Shown: positions 16,138 through 25,603, counted from the stretch's first letter. The stretch: DNA of 64,000 bases from Bradyrhizobium prioriisuperbiae (GCF_032397745.1 NZ_CP135921.1:8606501-8670500); one strand, 5' to 3'. Notes: generated by a model not told the origin, from the sequence alone. Numbers and translations: made by a program.

Positions 16138-16971
16138 ATGGCGGGGCGAACGGCAGCGGCACTATCGACGGCGGATTCTCTCGGGGCACAGCGGCTCGCA
16201 ACGGTGAACCGCACCGCGCCCCATGTCACCATCCGGGGCTTGAGCAAGCGCTTCGACGGCGCGGTGATCTACGACAATTTCGATCTCGATCTGCCGCGCG
16301 GCAAGCTGATCTCGATCTTCGGTCCCAACGGCTGCGGCAAAAGCACGCTGATCAACATGATCGCCGGCCTGATCCCGGTCGACGCCGGCGAAATCCTGTT
16401 CGACGGCATGCGTCTGGACCAGATCAAGTTCGGCTACGTGTTCCAGAACTATCGGGAGGCGATGTTCCCCTGGCTGCGCGCGGTGCAGAACATCGAATAT
16501 CCACTGAAGAAGATGGGCCTGCCGAAACGCCAGCGGCGCGACCGCATCGAGCGGCTGGTGGCCCATCTCGGCGTGAAACTCGACCTCAATCTCTATCCCT
16601 ACCAGATGTCCGGCGGCCAGCAGCAGCTGGTCTCGATCATGCGCGCCTTGATCGTGGAGCCGGAAATCCTGTTCCTGGACGAGCCGTTCTCCGCGCTCGA
16701 CTACGAAATGACGCTATTCATCCGCGAGCAGTTGCAGCGCATCTTCATCGAGACCGGCACCACGACGGTACTGGTGTCGCACGATCTCGAAGAGGCGGTG
16801 TACCTCGCCGACCGCATCCTGCTCCTGTCGCGCCATCCGGCGCGAGTGGCGGACTTTGTGCATTACGATGCGGCGCGGCCGCGCGACGGCGCAACCTTGT
16901 CCGATCCCGACTTCGTCCGCGTCAAGGCGCATTGCCTCGAGATCTTCCAGCGTGAAGTCCGTAAAGGATGA
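16138..16971 (+). CDS. ABC transporter ATP-binding protein (nitrate/sulfonate/taurine family)
   Basis: A 277-residue single-domain ATPase with Walker A GPNGCGKST, signature MSGGQQQLVSIMRAL, Walker B LFLDEPFSALD and switch histidine SHDLEEAVY. I took ATG 16138, fourteen bases after the binding-protein stop. The reading frame continues upstream into that gene, and the first 25 residues are a low-complexity extension before the ATPase fold. It is followed closely by the permease gene. Confidence 0.85.
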   Translation: MAGRTAAALSTADSLGAQRLATVNRTAPHVTIRGLSKRFDGAVIYDNFDLDLPRGKLISIFGPNGCGKSTLINMIAGLIPVDAGEILFDGMRLDQIKFGYVFQNYREAMFPWLRAVQNIEYPLKKMGLPKRQRRDRIERLVAHLGVKLDLNLYPYQMSGGQQQLVSIMRALIVEPEILFLDEPFSALDYEMTLFIREQLQRIFIETGTTTVLVSHDLEEAVYLADRILLLSRHPARVADFVHYDAARPRDGATLSDPDFVRVKAHCLEIFQREVRKG

Positions 16972-16975
16972 TGGG

Positions 16976-17740
16976 ATGAACGCGATGAAACGCTTCGATT
17001 CCTTTCTGCCGCTGATCGGCGTGGTCGGGCTGATCGCGGTCTGGTCACTCACCGTCCAGTTCAAGCTGGTCGATCCTGTGCTGCTGCCCGGGCCGATGGA
17101 GACATTCCGCGCGCTATGGAAAGGCATGACCGGCGGCGCGCTGGGCGTGGACTTCGCCAAGACGGTGTGGCGGACCGTCATCTCGACGGCGATCGCGACA
17201 GTGATCGCCATTCCGCTCGGCATCATGCTCGGCTCCTGGGAACGGCTCTACCGCTCGGTCGAGTTCGTCATCGACTTCTTCCGCTCGACGCCGGCCTCCG
17301 CCATGTTCCCGCTGTTCCTGGTGCTGTTCGGAGTCGGCGACAAGACAAAAATTTCAGTCGCGGCTTTCGGCGCGGTGCTGGTGATCCTGTTCAACGTCGC
17401 CTACGGCGTGATGAATGCGCGCAAGACCCGCCTCCTGGCGGCCAAGGTGATGGGTGCGTCGCGGGTCGGCGTGCTGGTCGATGTCATGCTGCTGGAATCG
17501 CTGCCACAGACCTTCGTGGGCTTGCGCAACGGCGTGTCGCTGGCACTGGTCATCATCGTGGTCGCCGAAATGTTCATCGGCTCGCAGGACGGCCTCGGCC
17601 ACAGCGTGTTCGAGGCCCAGCAGCTTTTCAACATGCCGGAAATGTATGCCGCGATCTTTGCCGCGGGTGCGCTCGGTTACGGGCTCAACCTCGTGTTCCT
17701 GCTCATCGAACGCTATTTCGTCCATTGGTCGGGGAAGTAG
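16976..17740 (+). CDS. ABC transporter permease (SsuC/TauC type)
   Basis: A 254-residue permease with about six membrane helices and the EAA loop region near AAKVMGASRVGVLVDVMLLESLPQTFVGLRNG. ATG 16976 is preceded by AAGGA at good spacing, four bases after the ATPase stop; ATG 16985 is a close alternative. It completes the hyu-linked importer. Its 3' end overlaps the convergent NmrA-like gene by 38 bases. Confidence 0.85.
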   Translation: MNAMKRFDSFLPLIGVVGLIAVWSLTVQFKLVDPVLLPGPMETFRALWKGMTGGALGVDFAKTVWRTVISTAIATVIAIPLGIMLGSWERLYRSVEFVIDFFRSTPASAMFPLFLVLFGVGDKTKISVAAFGAVLVILFNVAYGVMNARKTRLLAAKVMGASRVGVLVDVMLLESLPQTFVGLRNGVSLALVIIVVAEMFIGSQDGLGHSVFEAQQLFNMPEMYAAIFAAGALGYGLNLVFLLIERYFVHWSGK

Positions 17741-18602
17741 AGGCGCCAAGATCACCAGCGACGCCGCACACAAACGCCGCAAGCGACGTCGGCGGACGGA
17801 CCAGAAGCCAGCGCAGCACATTCGAATTTCCGGCGAGTCCATGGCGCTCGTAGTAGCGGAACATGCTGATCAATGTGTCACGCTCCGCCGTCGCCATGCC
17901 GCCGGCGCCCGCCCGTGCGTCCCACGCCTTGACCGACTCGGCCTCGGCGCGAACCGTCCGCCCCAGTGCTTCACTCAGAACCTCAGCGACGTCCGTCTGG
18001 TTCAAGGGCGCGGTGCCGACAAGCTCATAGGTCGCGTTCTCATGCCCCGGCTCGGTCAGCACCCGCGCGGCAACTTCGGCCACATCGGAGAGATCGACGA
18101 GGCTGATACGGCTGGTGACGGGATAGGGGACCCGAAGAATCCCCTCCTCCACAATGCTGCGCCAGCCGGCAAGCAGGTTCTGCATGTAGGCGGTCGGCTG
18201 CAGGATCGTGACATCGAGTTCCGCCGCGAACAGCAGGTCCTCGACCCGCATCTTGGTCCAGTGATGCGACATGGCTTCGATCTGCGGATGCAGCACGGAG
18301 TGAAAAACGAACCGCCTGGTGCCAGCAGCCCGGGCCGCCGCAATGGCATTGCGGCCGAACAGGATTTCGTCGGGGCTGACATTGGGACAGATATGGTAAA
18401 TCGCCCGGGTTCCTTCCGCCGCACGGCGCAAGACATCAGGATCCGCCATCGAACCGACCAAGGTCTCGCGAGCGCCAAGCCGAATCATCGCCTCGGTGCT
18501 CTCGGCGCGATGAACCAGGGCACGGACATCATGGTGCCGCGCGACCAATGCCTGCGTCACCGCCCTGCCCGTCTTGCCGCTCGCGCCTGTGATCAGGATC
18601 AT
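17703..18602 (-). CDS. NmrA/SDR-like NAD(P)-binding oxidoreductase
   Basis: A 299-residue atypical short-chain-dehydrogenase family protein. It starts MILITGASGKTGRAVTQAL, a GxxGxxG-type dinucleotide fold, with HDVRALVHRAE following the second strand, as in NmrA/QOR2-like quinone or NAD(P)H-sensing proteins. It lies 38 bases after the Mo-subunit gene on the same strand, so it is probably the last gene of the hydroxylase operon. The 3' overlap with the opposite-strand permease is unusual but modest. Function is only class level. Confidence 0.75.
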   Translation of the reverse strand: MILITGASGKTGRAVTQALVARHHDVRALVHRAESTEAMIRLGARETLVGSMADPDVLRRAAEGTRAIYHICPNVSPDEILFGRNAIAAARAAGTRRFVFHSVLHPQIEAMSHHWTKMRVEDLLFAAELDVTILQPTAYMQNLLAGWRSIVEEGILRVPYPVTSRISLVDLSDVAEVAARVLTEPGHENATYELVGTAPLNQTDVAEVLSEALGRTVRAEAESVKAWDARAGAGGMATAERDTLISMFRYYERHGLAGNSNVLRWLLVRPPTSLAAFVCGVAGDLGASTSPTNGRNSVR

Positions 18603-18640
18603 GGATCAGCCGTCGATGGAATTGGAAAACGCCGCAGGCC

Positions 18641-20989
18641 TCACGAGGGTTCCCGCGCCCTGGTCAGGTCCCACAGTTTGCTCGGGCTGAGCGGAATTTC
18701 AAGAATTTCGATCTTTCGGGCCCTCAGCCCCAGGGCATCCTCGATTGCCTGAGCGAACAGCGGCCCCACCGGAATGGCGCCGGCCTCGCCGGCGCCCTTG
18801 ATGCCGAGCGGATTGAGCGGCGACGCCGTCACCGTGTGGTCCAGCTCCATGCGCGGCACATCAAGAGCCGTGGGCAGCAGATAGTCGGCGAGCGAAGCGT
18901 TCAACAACTGTCCCTCGTCGTCGAAGACCAGTTGTTCGTAGAACGCATTGCCGATGCCCTGCGCCACGCCGCCATGAATCTGGCCCGCGAGAATCAGCGG
19001 GTTGATGACGGTGCCGCAATCATGCACCACGACATATTTCCGGATTTCAAGATCGAAGGTTTCGGGGTCGACCTCGACGATCATTGCATGGACGCCGCTG
19101 GCGGTCGCACCGCGCGGCGGCCCGAAATACTGGGTGGCCTCGAGCCCGGGCTCGGTGCCGGGCCGCACTGCGCCGCGCATCGGATTGGCTTTCATAGCCA
19201 GCTCCCCAAGACGGATGGAGCGCCCCGGCACACCGACGATGGAGACCTCCCCGTTCTCCAACACCAGATCGGTTTCAGCACATTCGAAATGCTCGGATGC
19301 GAGCCGCAGGATTTTCTCGCGCACCACCTTGGCGGCTTCGTTGACAGCGTTGCCCGCGACCACGGCGCCGCGGCTGGCGAAGGTGCCGGCGCCCCAGTGG
19401 AAGCGATCGGTATCGCCGGTGACGATGTCGACGTCGCGCACGTCGACGCCGACCTGATCGGCCACGATTTGCGCGAAAGATGTGAAATGCCCCTGCCCCT
19501 GGGTGCCGATCCCAGTGGCGACGCTGACCTTGCCGTTGGCCTGCACCTGGACGCGCGCGCCCTCGTAAGGGCCGATGCCGGTGCCCTCCACGTAGCAGGC
19601 AATGCCGATCCCGACATGACGGCCTTCGGCGCGCAAGCGCAGTTGCTCATCATCGATAAAATCCCGATAACCGATCGCGTCCAGCGCCTTGGTGAGGATT
19701 GGCTGGTAATTGCCGCTGTCGTATTCCAGCGGCGCGAAGTCCTGGTAGATGATCTCATTGTTGTAGGGGAACGCATCGGGCGGAATGAAGTTGCGGCGGC
19801 GGATCTCGGCACGGTCGAGGCCGAGTTCGTGCGCGGCGATGTCGAGCAGCCGCTCGATCACGAACACGCCGTGCTGCCGGCCGGCGCCACGATACGGCGT
19901 CACGATCGGCAGCGTGGTGAACACCGCCGTGAACGTACTGTCGTAGCTCGGCACCACATAGGGACCAAGCAGCGTGCACTGGCTGTTCAGCGGCACCGTC
20001 AGCCCGTAGGGATCATAGGCCCCGGTATCGAACAGGAATTCATCCTTGATCCCGAGGATGCGGCCATCGCCATCGAGTGCGATCTCCGCATCGTGGATCT
20101 GGCTGCGCTCATGGGTGGTCGCGACGAAATGCTCGAGCCGGTCCTCGATCCACTTCACCGGCCGCTGCAGCTCGATCGCGGCCCACGGCACCACCACTTC
20201 CTCGGGATAGAACAGCATCATTTTTGGACCGAAGCCGCCACCGACAAAAGGTGCGATCACCCGGACCTGTCGTTCGCTCAAGCCGAGCATGCCGGCCAGG
20301 CCGTTGCGGATGAACACCGGCCCCTGGGTGGTGTCCCAGACGGTTAGTTGACCCGCACGCCCATCCCACTGGGCGACGACGCCGCGGGTTTCCATCGGTG
20401 ACGACGCACCGTGGTCATAGGTAAAGCGGCGGCGGATGATATGGCTGGCGCGCTTAGCGGCCGCGGCATAATCACCCTTGGTCTGCCGCGCTCGCGCGGC
20501 GACGTTTGAGCGCAAGTCGTCGTGCACCAGCACGGATTGCGCACCCAATGCCTTCTCCATATCGACCACCGCCGGCAGCGGCTCGAGGTCGACCTCGATA
20601 TCGGCGAGCGCGTCTTCGGCGATGTAGCGGCTCTCGGCGATCACGATCGCCAAGGGCTCGCCGACATGGCGGACCTTGTCCCGGGCGAGTGGCACCTGGC
20701 TACGCTGGTTGAATACGATGCCGGGGATCGGCGGCGGCGGCACCAGCAAAGGTCCCGGCTGCCAGTAATCGCCGAGATCCCCTGCGGTATAGACCGCGAT
20801 GACGCCCGCACGGCGGCGCGCCGCTTCGACGTCGATGCGCTTGATGCGCGCGTGCGCCACCTGGCTGCGCAGGAAGGCCGCATGCAGCATCCCCGGCAAT
20901 TCGACGTCATCGACGAACAGGGCCTGCCCGGTGAGCAGCCGCTGATCCTCGTTGCGTTTGACCGGAGCGCCGAAGTAACGCGTCGTCAT
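18641..20989 (-). CDS. CO-dehydrogenase-like molybdopterin-binding large subunit
   Basis: A 782-residue Mo subunit of the XDH/CODH family. GGGFGPKMMLF binds the cofactor, and PYRGAGRQHG replaces the AYxCSFR loop of true form I CO dehydrogenase, placing it with the form II (YRGAGR) group. The catalytic glutamate appears in GIKGAGEAGAIPVG. ATG 20989 has GGAGGGG upstream and overlaps the 2Fe-2S gene by ATGA; the longer frame to 21055 is unlikely. No cox maturation genes are nearby, so an organic substrate (aldehyde or N-heterocycle) is more likely than CO. Confidence 0.82.
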   Translation of the reverse strand: MTTRYFGAPVKRNEDQRLLTGQALFVDDVELPGMLHAAFLRSQVAHARIKRIDVEAARRRAGVIAVYTAGDLGDYWQPGPLLVPPPPIPGIVFNQRSQVPLARDKVRHVGEPLAIVIAESRYIAEDALADIEVDLEPLPAVVDMEKALGAQSVLVHDDLRSNVAARARQTKGDYAAAAKRASHIIRRRFTYDHGASSPMETRGVVAQWDGRAGQLTVWDTTQGPVFIRNGLAGMLGLSERQVRVIAPFVGGGFGPKMMLFYPEEVVVPWAAIELQRPVKWIEDRLEHFVATTHERSQIHDAEIALDGDGRILGIKDEFLFDTGAYDPYGLTVPLNSQCTLLGPYVVPSYDSTFTAVFTTLPIVTPYRGAGRQHGVFVIERLLDIAAHELGLDRAEIRRRNFIPPDAFPYNNEIIYQDFAPLEYDSGNYQPILTKALDAIGYRDFIDDEQLRLRAEGRHVGIGIACYVEGTGIGPYEGARVQVQANGKVSVATGIGTQGQGHFTSFAQIVADQVGVDVRDVDIVTGDTDRFHWGAGTFASRGAVVAGNAVNEAAKVVREKILRLASEHFECAETDLVLENGEVSIVGVPGRSIRLGELAMKANPMRGAVRPGTEPGLEATQYFGPPRGATASGVHAMIVEVDPETFDLEIRKYVVVHDCGTVINPLILAGQIHGGVAQGIGNAFYEQLVFDDEGQLLNASLADYLLPTALDVPRMELDHTVTASPLNPLGIKGAGEAGAIPVGPLFAQAIEDALGLRARKIEILEIPLSPSKLWDLTRAREPS

Positions 20990-21474
20990 GCCGGCCCCTC
21001 CGCCGGCTTCGCGGCCAGCAGCATCGCATCGACGATGTGCTGGTAACCGGTGCAACGACAGAGGTTACCCGAGAGGGCTTCCCGAATCTCCGCTTCGCCG
21101 GGCGACGGATATTCATCGAGGAAAGCCTTCATGGTCATCAGGATGCCCGGCGTGCAGTACCCACATTGCAGTCCGTGGCATTCCTTCATCGCCGCCTGAA
21201 GCGGGTGCAGCGTCTCCGGATCCGGCGCCAACCCTTCCACGGTCATCACCTCGCGGCCGTTGGCCTGGACGGCGAGCATCAGGCAGGAGCGGATTGCCTC
21301 ACCGTCGACCAGGATCGTACAGGCGCCGCAAACGCCGTGCTCGCAGCCGACATGGGTCCCGGCGAGCAACAGTTCGTGCCGGATGAAGTCGCTGAGCAGC
21401 ATGCGCGCCTCAACTCGCCGTTCATAGCGCCGGCCATTTACCGTGACGGCGACGTCATGCTGGTCGAAGCTCAT
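20986..21474 (-). CDS. Molybdenum hydroxylase 2Fe-2S subunit (CoxS type)
   Basis: A 162-residue small subunit with the plant-ferredoxin-like cluster (GCEHGVCGACTILVDGEAIRSC) and the second cluster (CGYCTPGILM and CRCTGYQHIV). It transfers electrons from the Mo site to the FAD subunit. It overlaps both neighbours by ATGA quartets (21471-21474 and 20986-20989), so the three subunits are translationally coupled in the order FAD, 2Fe-2S, Mo. Confidence 0.88.
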   Translation of the reverse strand: MSFDQHDVAVTVNGRRYERRVEARMLLSDFIRHELLLAGTHVGCEHGVCGACTILVDGEAIRSCLMLAVQANGREVMTVEGLAPDPETLHPLQAAMKECHGLQCGYCTPGILMTMKAFLDEYPSPGEAEIREALSGNLCRCTGYQHIVDAMLLAAKPAEGPA

Positions 21475-22373
21475 TGCGCGCCGATCCTCTCCACGGAGGC
21501 CGGCGTCATGCGCGCACGCTCGATCGCTATGTTGAGCGCGCGTCGCGTCAGCACCCCGGCAAGATGCCGCTGATAGTCCTTGCTCGCATGAATGCTGCCG
21601 AACGGGTCGACCTCGCGGGCGGCCTCCTCAGCCGCGGCCGCGATATCGTTCTCACCCACGCGGCCTCCAATCAAAATCGAGGCGGCCGCGGCAGCCAACA
21701 CCGGCCCATCGCCGGCGCCGCAATAGGCCAGCCGGGCGGCAGCGCAGCTGCCATCATCCGCCAGCGTCAGGGTGGCGGCGATCCCCATGATGGCGAAATC
21801 CCCGCGTCGCCGCGCAATCTCCATGAATGCCGTGCCGCAGCGCGGCGCGGTCGCCGGCAACTCGACCTCGACCAGCATCTCGTGGGCTTCGAGCGCCGTG
21901 CACAGCGCCCCGACAAAGAACATGCGGGCATCGATCCACCGCTCACCGGCGCTGGACCGCACCCGCATCCGAGCCCCCGACGCGAGCATGATCGCCGGCA
22001 GCTCGGAAGCTGGGTCGGCATGGGACAGATTGCCACCGATGGTCCCGCGGTTGCGGACCTGCGGATGCGCGATATGCGGCAGCGCTTCGGCGATCAGTGG
22101 CGCATGCTGCGCGATGCCTGGATTGCGCTGCAGCACACGATAACGCGTCAACGCGCCAACGCTCACTTTGCCGTCTCGAACCGACACGCCATCGCAGTCC
22201 GCAACGGTGTTAATGTCGATTAGAACCGCCGGCTGGGCCAGGCGAAAATTCAGCGCCGGCACCAGGCTCTGGCCGCCGGCAAGAAAGCAGGCGTCGCTGC
22301 CATGCTCGACCTTCAGCGCCACGGCCTCCTCGACCGAATGAGCGACGATGTATTTGAACGGGGCCGGCTTCAT
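21471..22373 (-). CDS. Molybdenum hydroxylase FAD-binding subunit (CoxM type)
   Basis: A 300-residue flavoprotein subunit. It opens MKPAPFKYIVAHSVEEAVAL and has the two FAD motifs FLAGGQSLVP (AGGQS) and RGTIGGNLSHADPASE (TIGGN), both intact as in CoxM. It is the first gene of the minus-strand hydroxylase operon and is divergent from the ABC importer starting at 22688, suggesting joint control. Confidence 0.87.
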   Translation of the reverse strand: MKPAPFKYIVAHSVEEAVALKVEHGSDACFLAGGQSLVPALNFRLAQPAVLIDINTVADCDGVSVRDGKVSVGALTRYRVLQRNPGIAQHAPLIAEALPHIAHPQVRNRGTIGGNLSHADPASELPAIMLASGARMRVRSSAGERWIDARMFFVGALCTALEAHEMLVEVELPATAPRCGTAFMEIARRRGDFAIMGIAATLTLADDGSCAAARLAYCGAGDGPVLAAAAASILIGGRVGENDIAAAAEEAAREVDPFGSIHASKDYQRHLAGVLTRRALNIAIERARMTPASVERIGAQ

Positions 22374-22687
22374 GATGCCATGACGAGGTTCAGACCATAT
22401 CCACCGGCTGCGTGTCGGCAGGGAGAGTATGCGAACGATGACCGCCGCCTGTCAAAAGCGATCAGCCAATTCCGTTATCGGAAAATCAGATGGCGACATT
22501 CCGACAATCTATCAGGCCCATACTTATAATTGTGTCGTTCTTGAATAAACTGTGGCTGCGCAATCCGCATCGCGGCCGGCCAGTATGCGGGCGTTGGGAC
22601 GCTACTTCGACGACGAACGTTGCAACGGAAGCGCAATCGGTGAGCGAACGTCGAAGGCGAGCGAGACGGACTTTGGCAGGGCAAACG
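22374..22687. promoter_or_regulatory. Divergent promoter region, hydroxylase operon versus ABC importer
   Basis: This 314-bp region has no convincing gene. It holds a 14-bp palindrome TTCCG-TTAT-CGGAA at 22470-22483 and a perfect TATAAT at 22525-22530 on the plus strand with only a weak -35 (CCGACA, 18-base spacer). The weak -35 fits activator dependence. The importer frame stays open upstream to 22490, but that part has no export or ATPase character. Confidence 0.45.
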
Positions 22688-23569
22688 ATGTCGCTTCGGT
22701 CGAGCTTATTACCTGCAGTTAACGTGGACGGCGAGGTCAATCGACTGGACGCCGGCTCCGATCCATCGCAAAATCCGATCGTGCCCGATCGTAGCCCCGC
22801 CGTCGCCATTCAAAACACCTCGCTCGTGTTCGAGACATCGGACGGCAGGGTCGACGCGCTGTCAAACGTCGATCTGCAGATCGCGCAAGGTGATTTCGTC
22901 TCGCTGATCGGCCCGTCCGGATGCGGCAAGACCACGCTGCTACGGATCATCGCCGATCTGGAACGTCCGACCTCCGGAACGGTGCGGGTCAATGGCATGT
23001 CCGCCGAACAGGCCCGGCAACAGCGCGCCTACGGTTATGTCTTCCAGGCCCCGGCACTGTATCCCTGGCGCACCATCGAGCGCAATCTGATGCTGCCGCT
23101 GGAGATCATGGGATACTCGGCCGCCGAGCGCAGGGAACGCGCGCAACGCTATCTCGCGCTGGTCAATCTGTCGGGCTTCGAGCGCAAGTTTCCCTGGCAG
23201 CTGTCCGGCGGCATGCAGCAGCGCGCGTCGATCGCAAGGGCGCTGTCGTTCGACCCGGCGTTGCTGCTGATGGACGAACCGTTCGGAGCGCTCGACGAAA
23301 TCGTCCGCGATCATCTCAACGAGCAGTTGCTGCAGCTCTGGTCCAAAACCGGCAAGACGGTAGTCTTCGTCACCCATTCAATCCCGGAAGCCGTGTTCCT
23401 GTCGACCAAGATCGTGGTGATGTCGCCGCGCCCGGGACGAATCATCGACACCATCGACTGCAATTTTCCACGCGATCGGTCGCTCGACATTCGAGAAACG
23501 CCGGAGTTCTTGTCGATCGCCCACCGGGTCCGCATGGGCCTTCGCTCGGGGCACGCCTATGACGAGTAG
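22688..23569 (+). CDS. ABC transporter ATP-binding protein (NitT/TauT family)
   Basis: A 293-residue ATPase with Walker A GPSGCGKTT, signature LSGGMQQRASIARAL, Walker B LLMDEPFGALD and switch histidine THSIPEAVF. I placed the start at ATG 22688, after GGCAGG; residues 1-40 are a nonconserved leader. Its stop overlaps the first permease by 11 bases. It serves the importer divergent from the CO-dehydrogenase-like operon. Confidence 0.85.
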   Translation: MSLRSSLLPAVNVDGEVNRLDAGSDPSQNPIVPDRSPAVAIQNTSLVFETSDGRVDALSNVDLQIAQGDFVSLIGPSGCGKTTLLRIIADLERPTSGTVRVNGMSAEQARQQRAYGYVFQAPALYPWRTIERNLMLPLEIMGYSAAERRERAQRYLALVNLSGFERKFPWQLSGGMQQRASIARALSFDPALLLMDEPFGALDEIVRDHLNEQLLQLWSKTGKTVVFVTHSIPEAVFLSTKIVVMSPRPGRIIDTIDCNFPRDRSLDIRETPEFLSIAHRVRMGLRSGHAYDE

Positions 23570-24479
23570 TGCCGTTACCCTGCCCCGCCCATTGCCGCGC
23601 AGTCGTCAATGGCTGATCGACCGCGTGGCGCCGGTGCTGGTGGTGGTCGGTGCATTGCTGGTGATCTGGTACGTCGCGGCGATGCTGATGAACGCGACGA
23701 TGGTGCGGGATAGCTTCGAGCGCGAGGAAACGCCTTACGGAATCGCCGACCTGATTGCCGGCACGCTGAGCGGAGAACGGCCGGTGTTGCCGGCACCGCA
23801 CCAGATCGTCGCCAGTTTCGTCGATTCCGTCGTGAACTATCCGCCGGATTCGCCGCGCAGCCTGATCTATCACAGCGCGGTCACGCTATCGGCGACGCTG
23901 CTCGGCTTCCTGCTCGGAAGCCTGTTCGGGATCGTGCTGGCGGTGCTGATCATCCATCTGCGCACCCTGGAGAAAAGCCTGCTGCCGTGGATCATCTGCT
24001 CCCAGATGGTGCCGATCCTGGCGGTTGCCCCCATTGTCATCGTCGTGCTCGGCTCGATCGGGATTCGCGGGTTGCTGCCGAAATCAATCATCTCGGCATA
24101 TCTGTGCTTCTTTCCCGTCGCCATCGGCATGGTGAAGGGATTGACCTCACCCGATCCGATGCAGCACGACCTGATGCGCACATGGTCGGCGACGCGCACC
24201 GAGACATTCTGGAAGCTGCGTTGGCCGTCCGCCGTTCCATTCCTGTTCGCCAGCCTGAAGGTTGCCATCACGATTTCGCTGATCGGGGCCATTGTCGGCG
24301 AACTCCCCACCGGCGTGCAGGCGGGAATCGGGGCCCGGCTGCTGGCCGGCTCCTATTACGGGCAGACCGTCCAGATGTGGGCCGCGCTGCTCGCGGCCTC
24401 GCTGCTCGCGTCGAACCTGGTGTGGTTGGTGAGCCTCACCGAGCGTCGCGTGGCCCGCATCATGGGAGTGCGGACATGA
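23559..24479 (+). CDS. ABC transporter permease (first of two)
   Basis: A 306-residue permease with an N-terminal membrane anchor (VLVVVGALLVIWYVAAM), a soluble insert of about 70 residues carrying LPAPHQIVASFVD, and a core of six helices with the EAA-type loop (MRTWSATRTETFWKLRWP). It overlaps the next permease gene by ATGA at 24476. Two different permeases in one operon suggest a heterodimeric channel. Confidence 0.83.
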   Translation: MTSSAVTLPRPLPRSRQWLIDRVAPVLVVVGALLVIWYVAAMLMNATMVRDSFEREETPYGIADLIAGTLSGERPVLPAPHQIVASFVDSVVNYPPDSPRSLIYHSAVTLSATLLGFLLGSLFGIVLAVLIIHLRTLEKSLLPWIICSQMVPILAVAPIVIVVLGSIGIRGLLPKSIISAYLCFFPVAIGMVKGLTSPDPMQHDLMRTWSATRTETFWKLRWPSAVPFLFASLKVAITISLIGAIVGELPTGVQAGIGARLLAGSYYGQTVQMWAALLAASLLASNLVWLVSLTERRVARIMGVRT

Positions 24480-25603
24480 CCGCCCGATGGCAGCGAACGA
24501 TCGCCGGCCTCGCCGCCCTGGCATTGCTTGCGGCGATCCTGCTGCCCCTGTCGAGCGACGGTCCGGAAAACCGTTTGCCCGCGAATTCGGCCTTGCTGAC
24601 ACTGACCTTCAGCGCTGCGCTGCTGTTCCTGTGCGCTGGATGGATGACATCGCCCGCGGCAATCGGGCTTGGTCTCGCCGGCGTCCTGCTCGGTTGCGGC
24701 GAGGCTCTGTTGCTGCTGGGCAAACCCGGCATCGCCGGACAGGCGGGCCCCGCCTTCTGGGCGCTGGTGATCGGCACCTGGCTTGCGGCCGGGCTGTGCG
24801 TCACCCGCCTCGCGGCAATCAAGCCGACCCGCCCGGCGGCGCGGCGTGCCCTCGATCTTCTGGTGCCGCTCCTGTTTGGCGCCTTCGTGCTCTATCTGTG
24901 GGAGGTGGCCGTCCGCGGCTTCGGCGTGCCGGCGGTCCTGATGCCGGCGCCGAGCGCGATCATGGCGCGCCTTGCGGGCTCACTCCCGGTGCTCGGCGAA
25001 GACTTCATCCAGACTTTCGTCCGCGGCGTCCTGACCGGATACGCGATCGGCTGCAGCGCTGGCCTTATCGTCGCCATTCTCGCTCATCGTTTCGCCTTTC
25101 TCGGCCGCGGCCTGCTGCCGCTCGGCAACTTCATCTCGGCGCTACCGATCGTCGGCATCGCGCCGATCATGGTGATGTGGTTCGGTTTCGACTGGCCCTC
25201 GAAAGCCGCCGTCGTGGCCGTGATCACGTTCTTTCCAATGCTGGTGAATGCACTGGCCGGCCTCTCCGCCGCGGGAGCGATCGAGCGCGACCTGATGCGC
25301 TCCTACGGTTCGACCTACCGCCAGACGCTCACCCGGCTGTATCTGCCCGCAGCGATGCCCTTCATCTTCAATGCCATGAAGATCAATTCGACGCTGGCGC
25401 TGATCGGCGCGATCGTCGCTGAGTTTTTCGGTACGCCGACGCGCGGCATGGGCTTCCGCATTTCCATCGAAGTCGCACGCATGTCGCTCGACATGGTGTG
25501 GGCCGAAATCACGCTGGCGGCACTGGCCGGTATGGCATTCTACGGGGTCGTCGCGCTGGTCGAGCGGGCGACGACCTTCTGGCACCCATCTTACCGTACC
25601 TGA
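24476..25603 (+). CDS. ABC transporter permease (second), with extended N-terminal membrane region
   Basis: A 375-residue permease. The C-terminal 250 residues match a normal NitT/TauT permease (PAPSAIMARL, then the EAA loop MRSYGSTYRQTLTRLYLPAAMP). The first 120 residues add about four extra hydrophobic helices that the sister permease lacks. ATG 24476 overlaps the previous stop; the open frame upstream is shadow. Its stop codon lies inside the first copy of a 17-bp tandem repeat. Confidence 0.82.
   Translation: MTARWQRTIAGLAALALLAAILLPLSSDGPENRLPANSALLTLTFSAALLFLCAGWMTSPAAIGLGLAGVLLGCGEALLLLGKPGIAGQAGPAFWALVIGTWLAAGLCVTRLAAIKPTRPAARRALDLLVPLLFGAFVLYLWEVAVRGFGVPAVLMPAPSAIMARLAGSLPVLGEDFIQTFVRGVLTGYAIGCSAGLIVAILAHRFAFLGRGLLPLGNFISALPIVGIAPIMVMWFGFDWPSKAAVVAVITFFPMLVNALAGLSAAGAIERDLMRSYGSTYRQTLTRLYLPAAMPFIFNAMKINSTLALIGAIVAEFFGTPTRGMGFRISIEVARMSLDMVWAEITLAALAGMAFYGVVALVERATTFWHPSYRT

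Noticed and set aside
18641..22373. Genuine aerobic CO dehydrogenase (coxMSL)
   Set aside because: The Mo subunit has PYRGAGR, not the AYxCSFR loop of form I, and no cox maturation genes are present.
22490..22687. N-terminal extension of the ABC ATPase starting at 22490
   Set aside because: The extra 66 residues have no conserved character and would overlap the candidate TATAAT; ATG 22688 with GGCAGG is more plausible.
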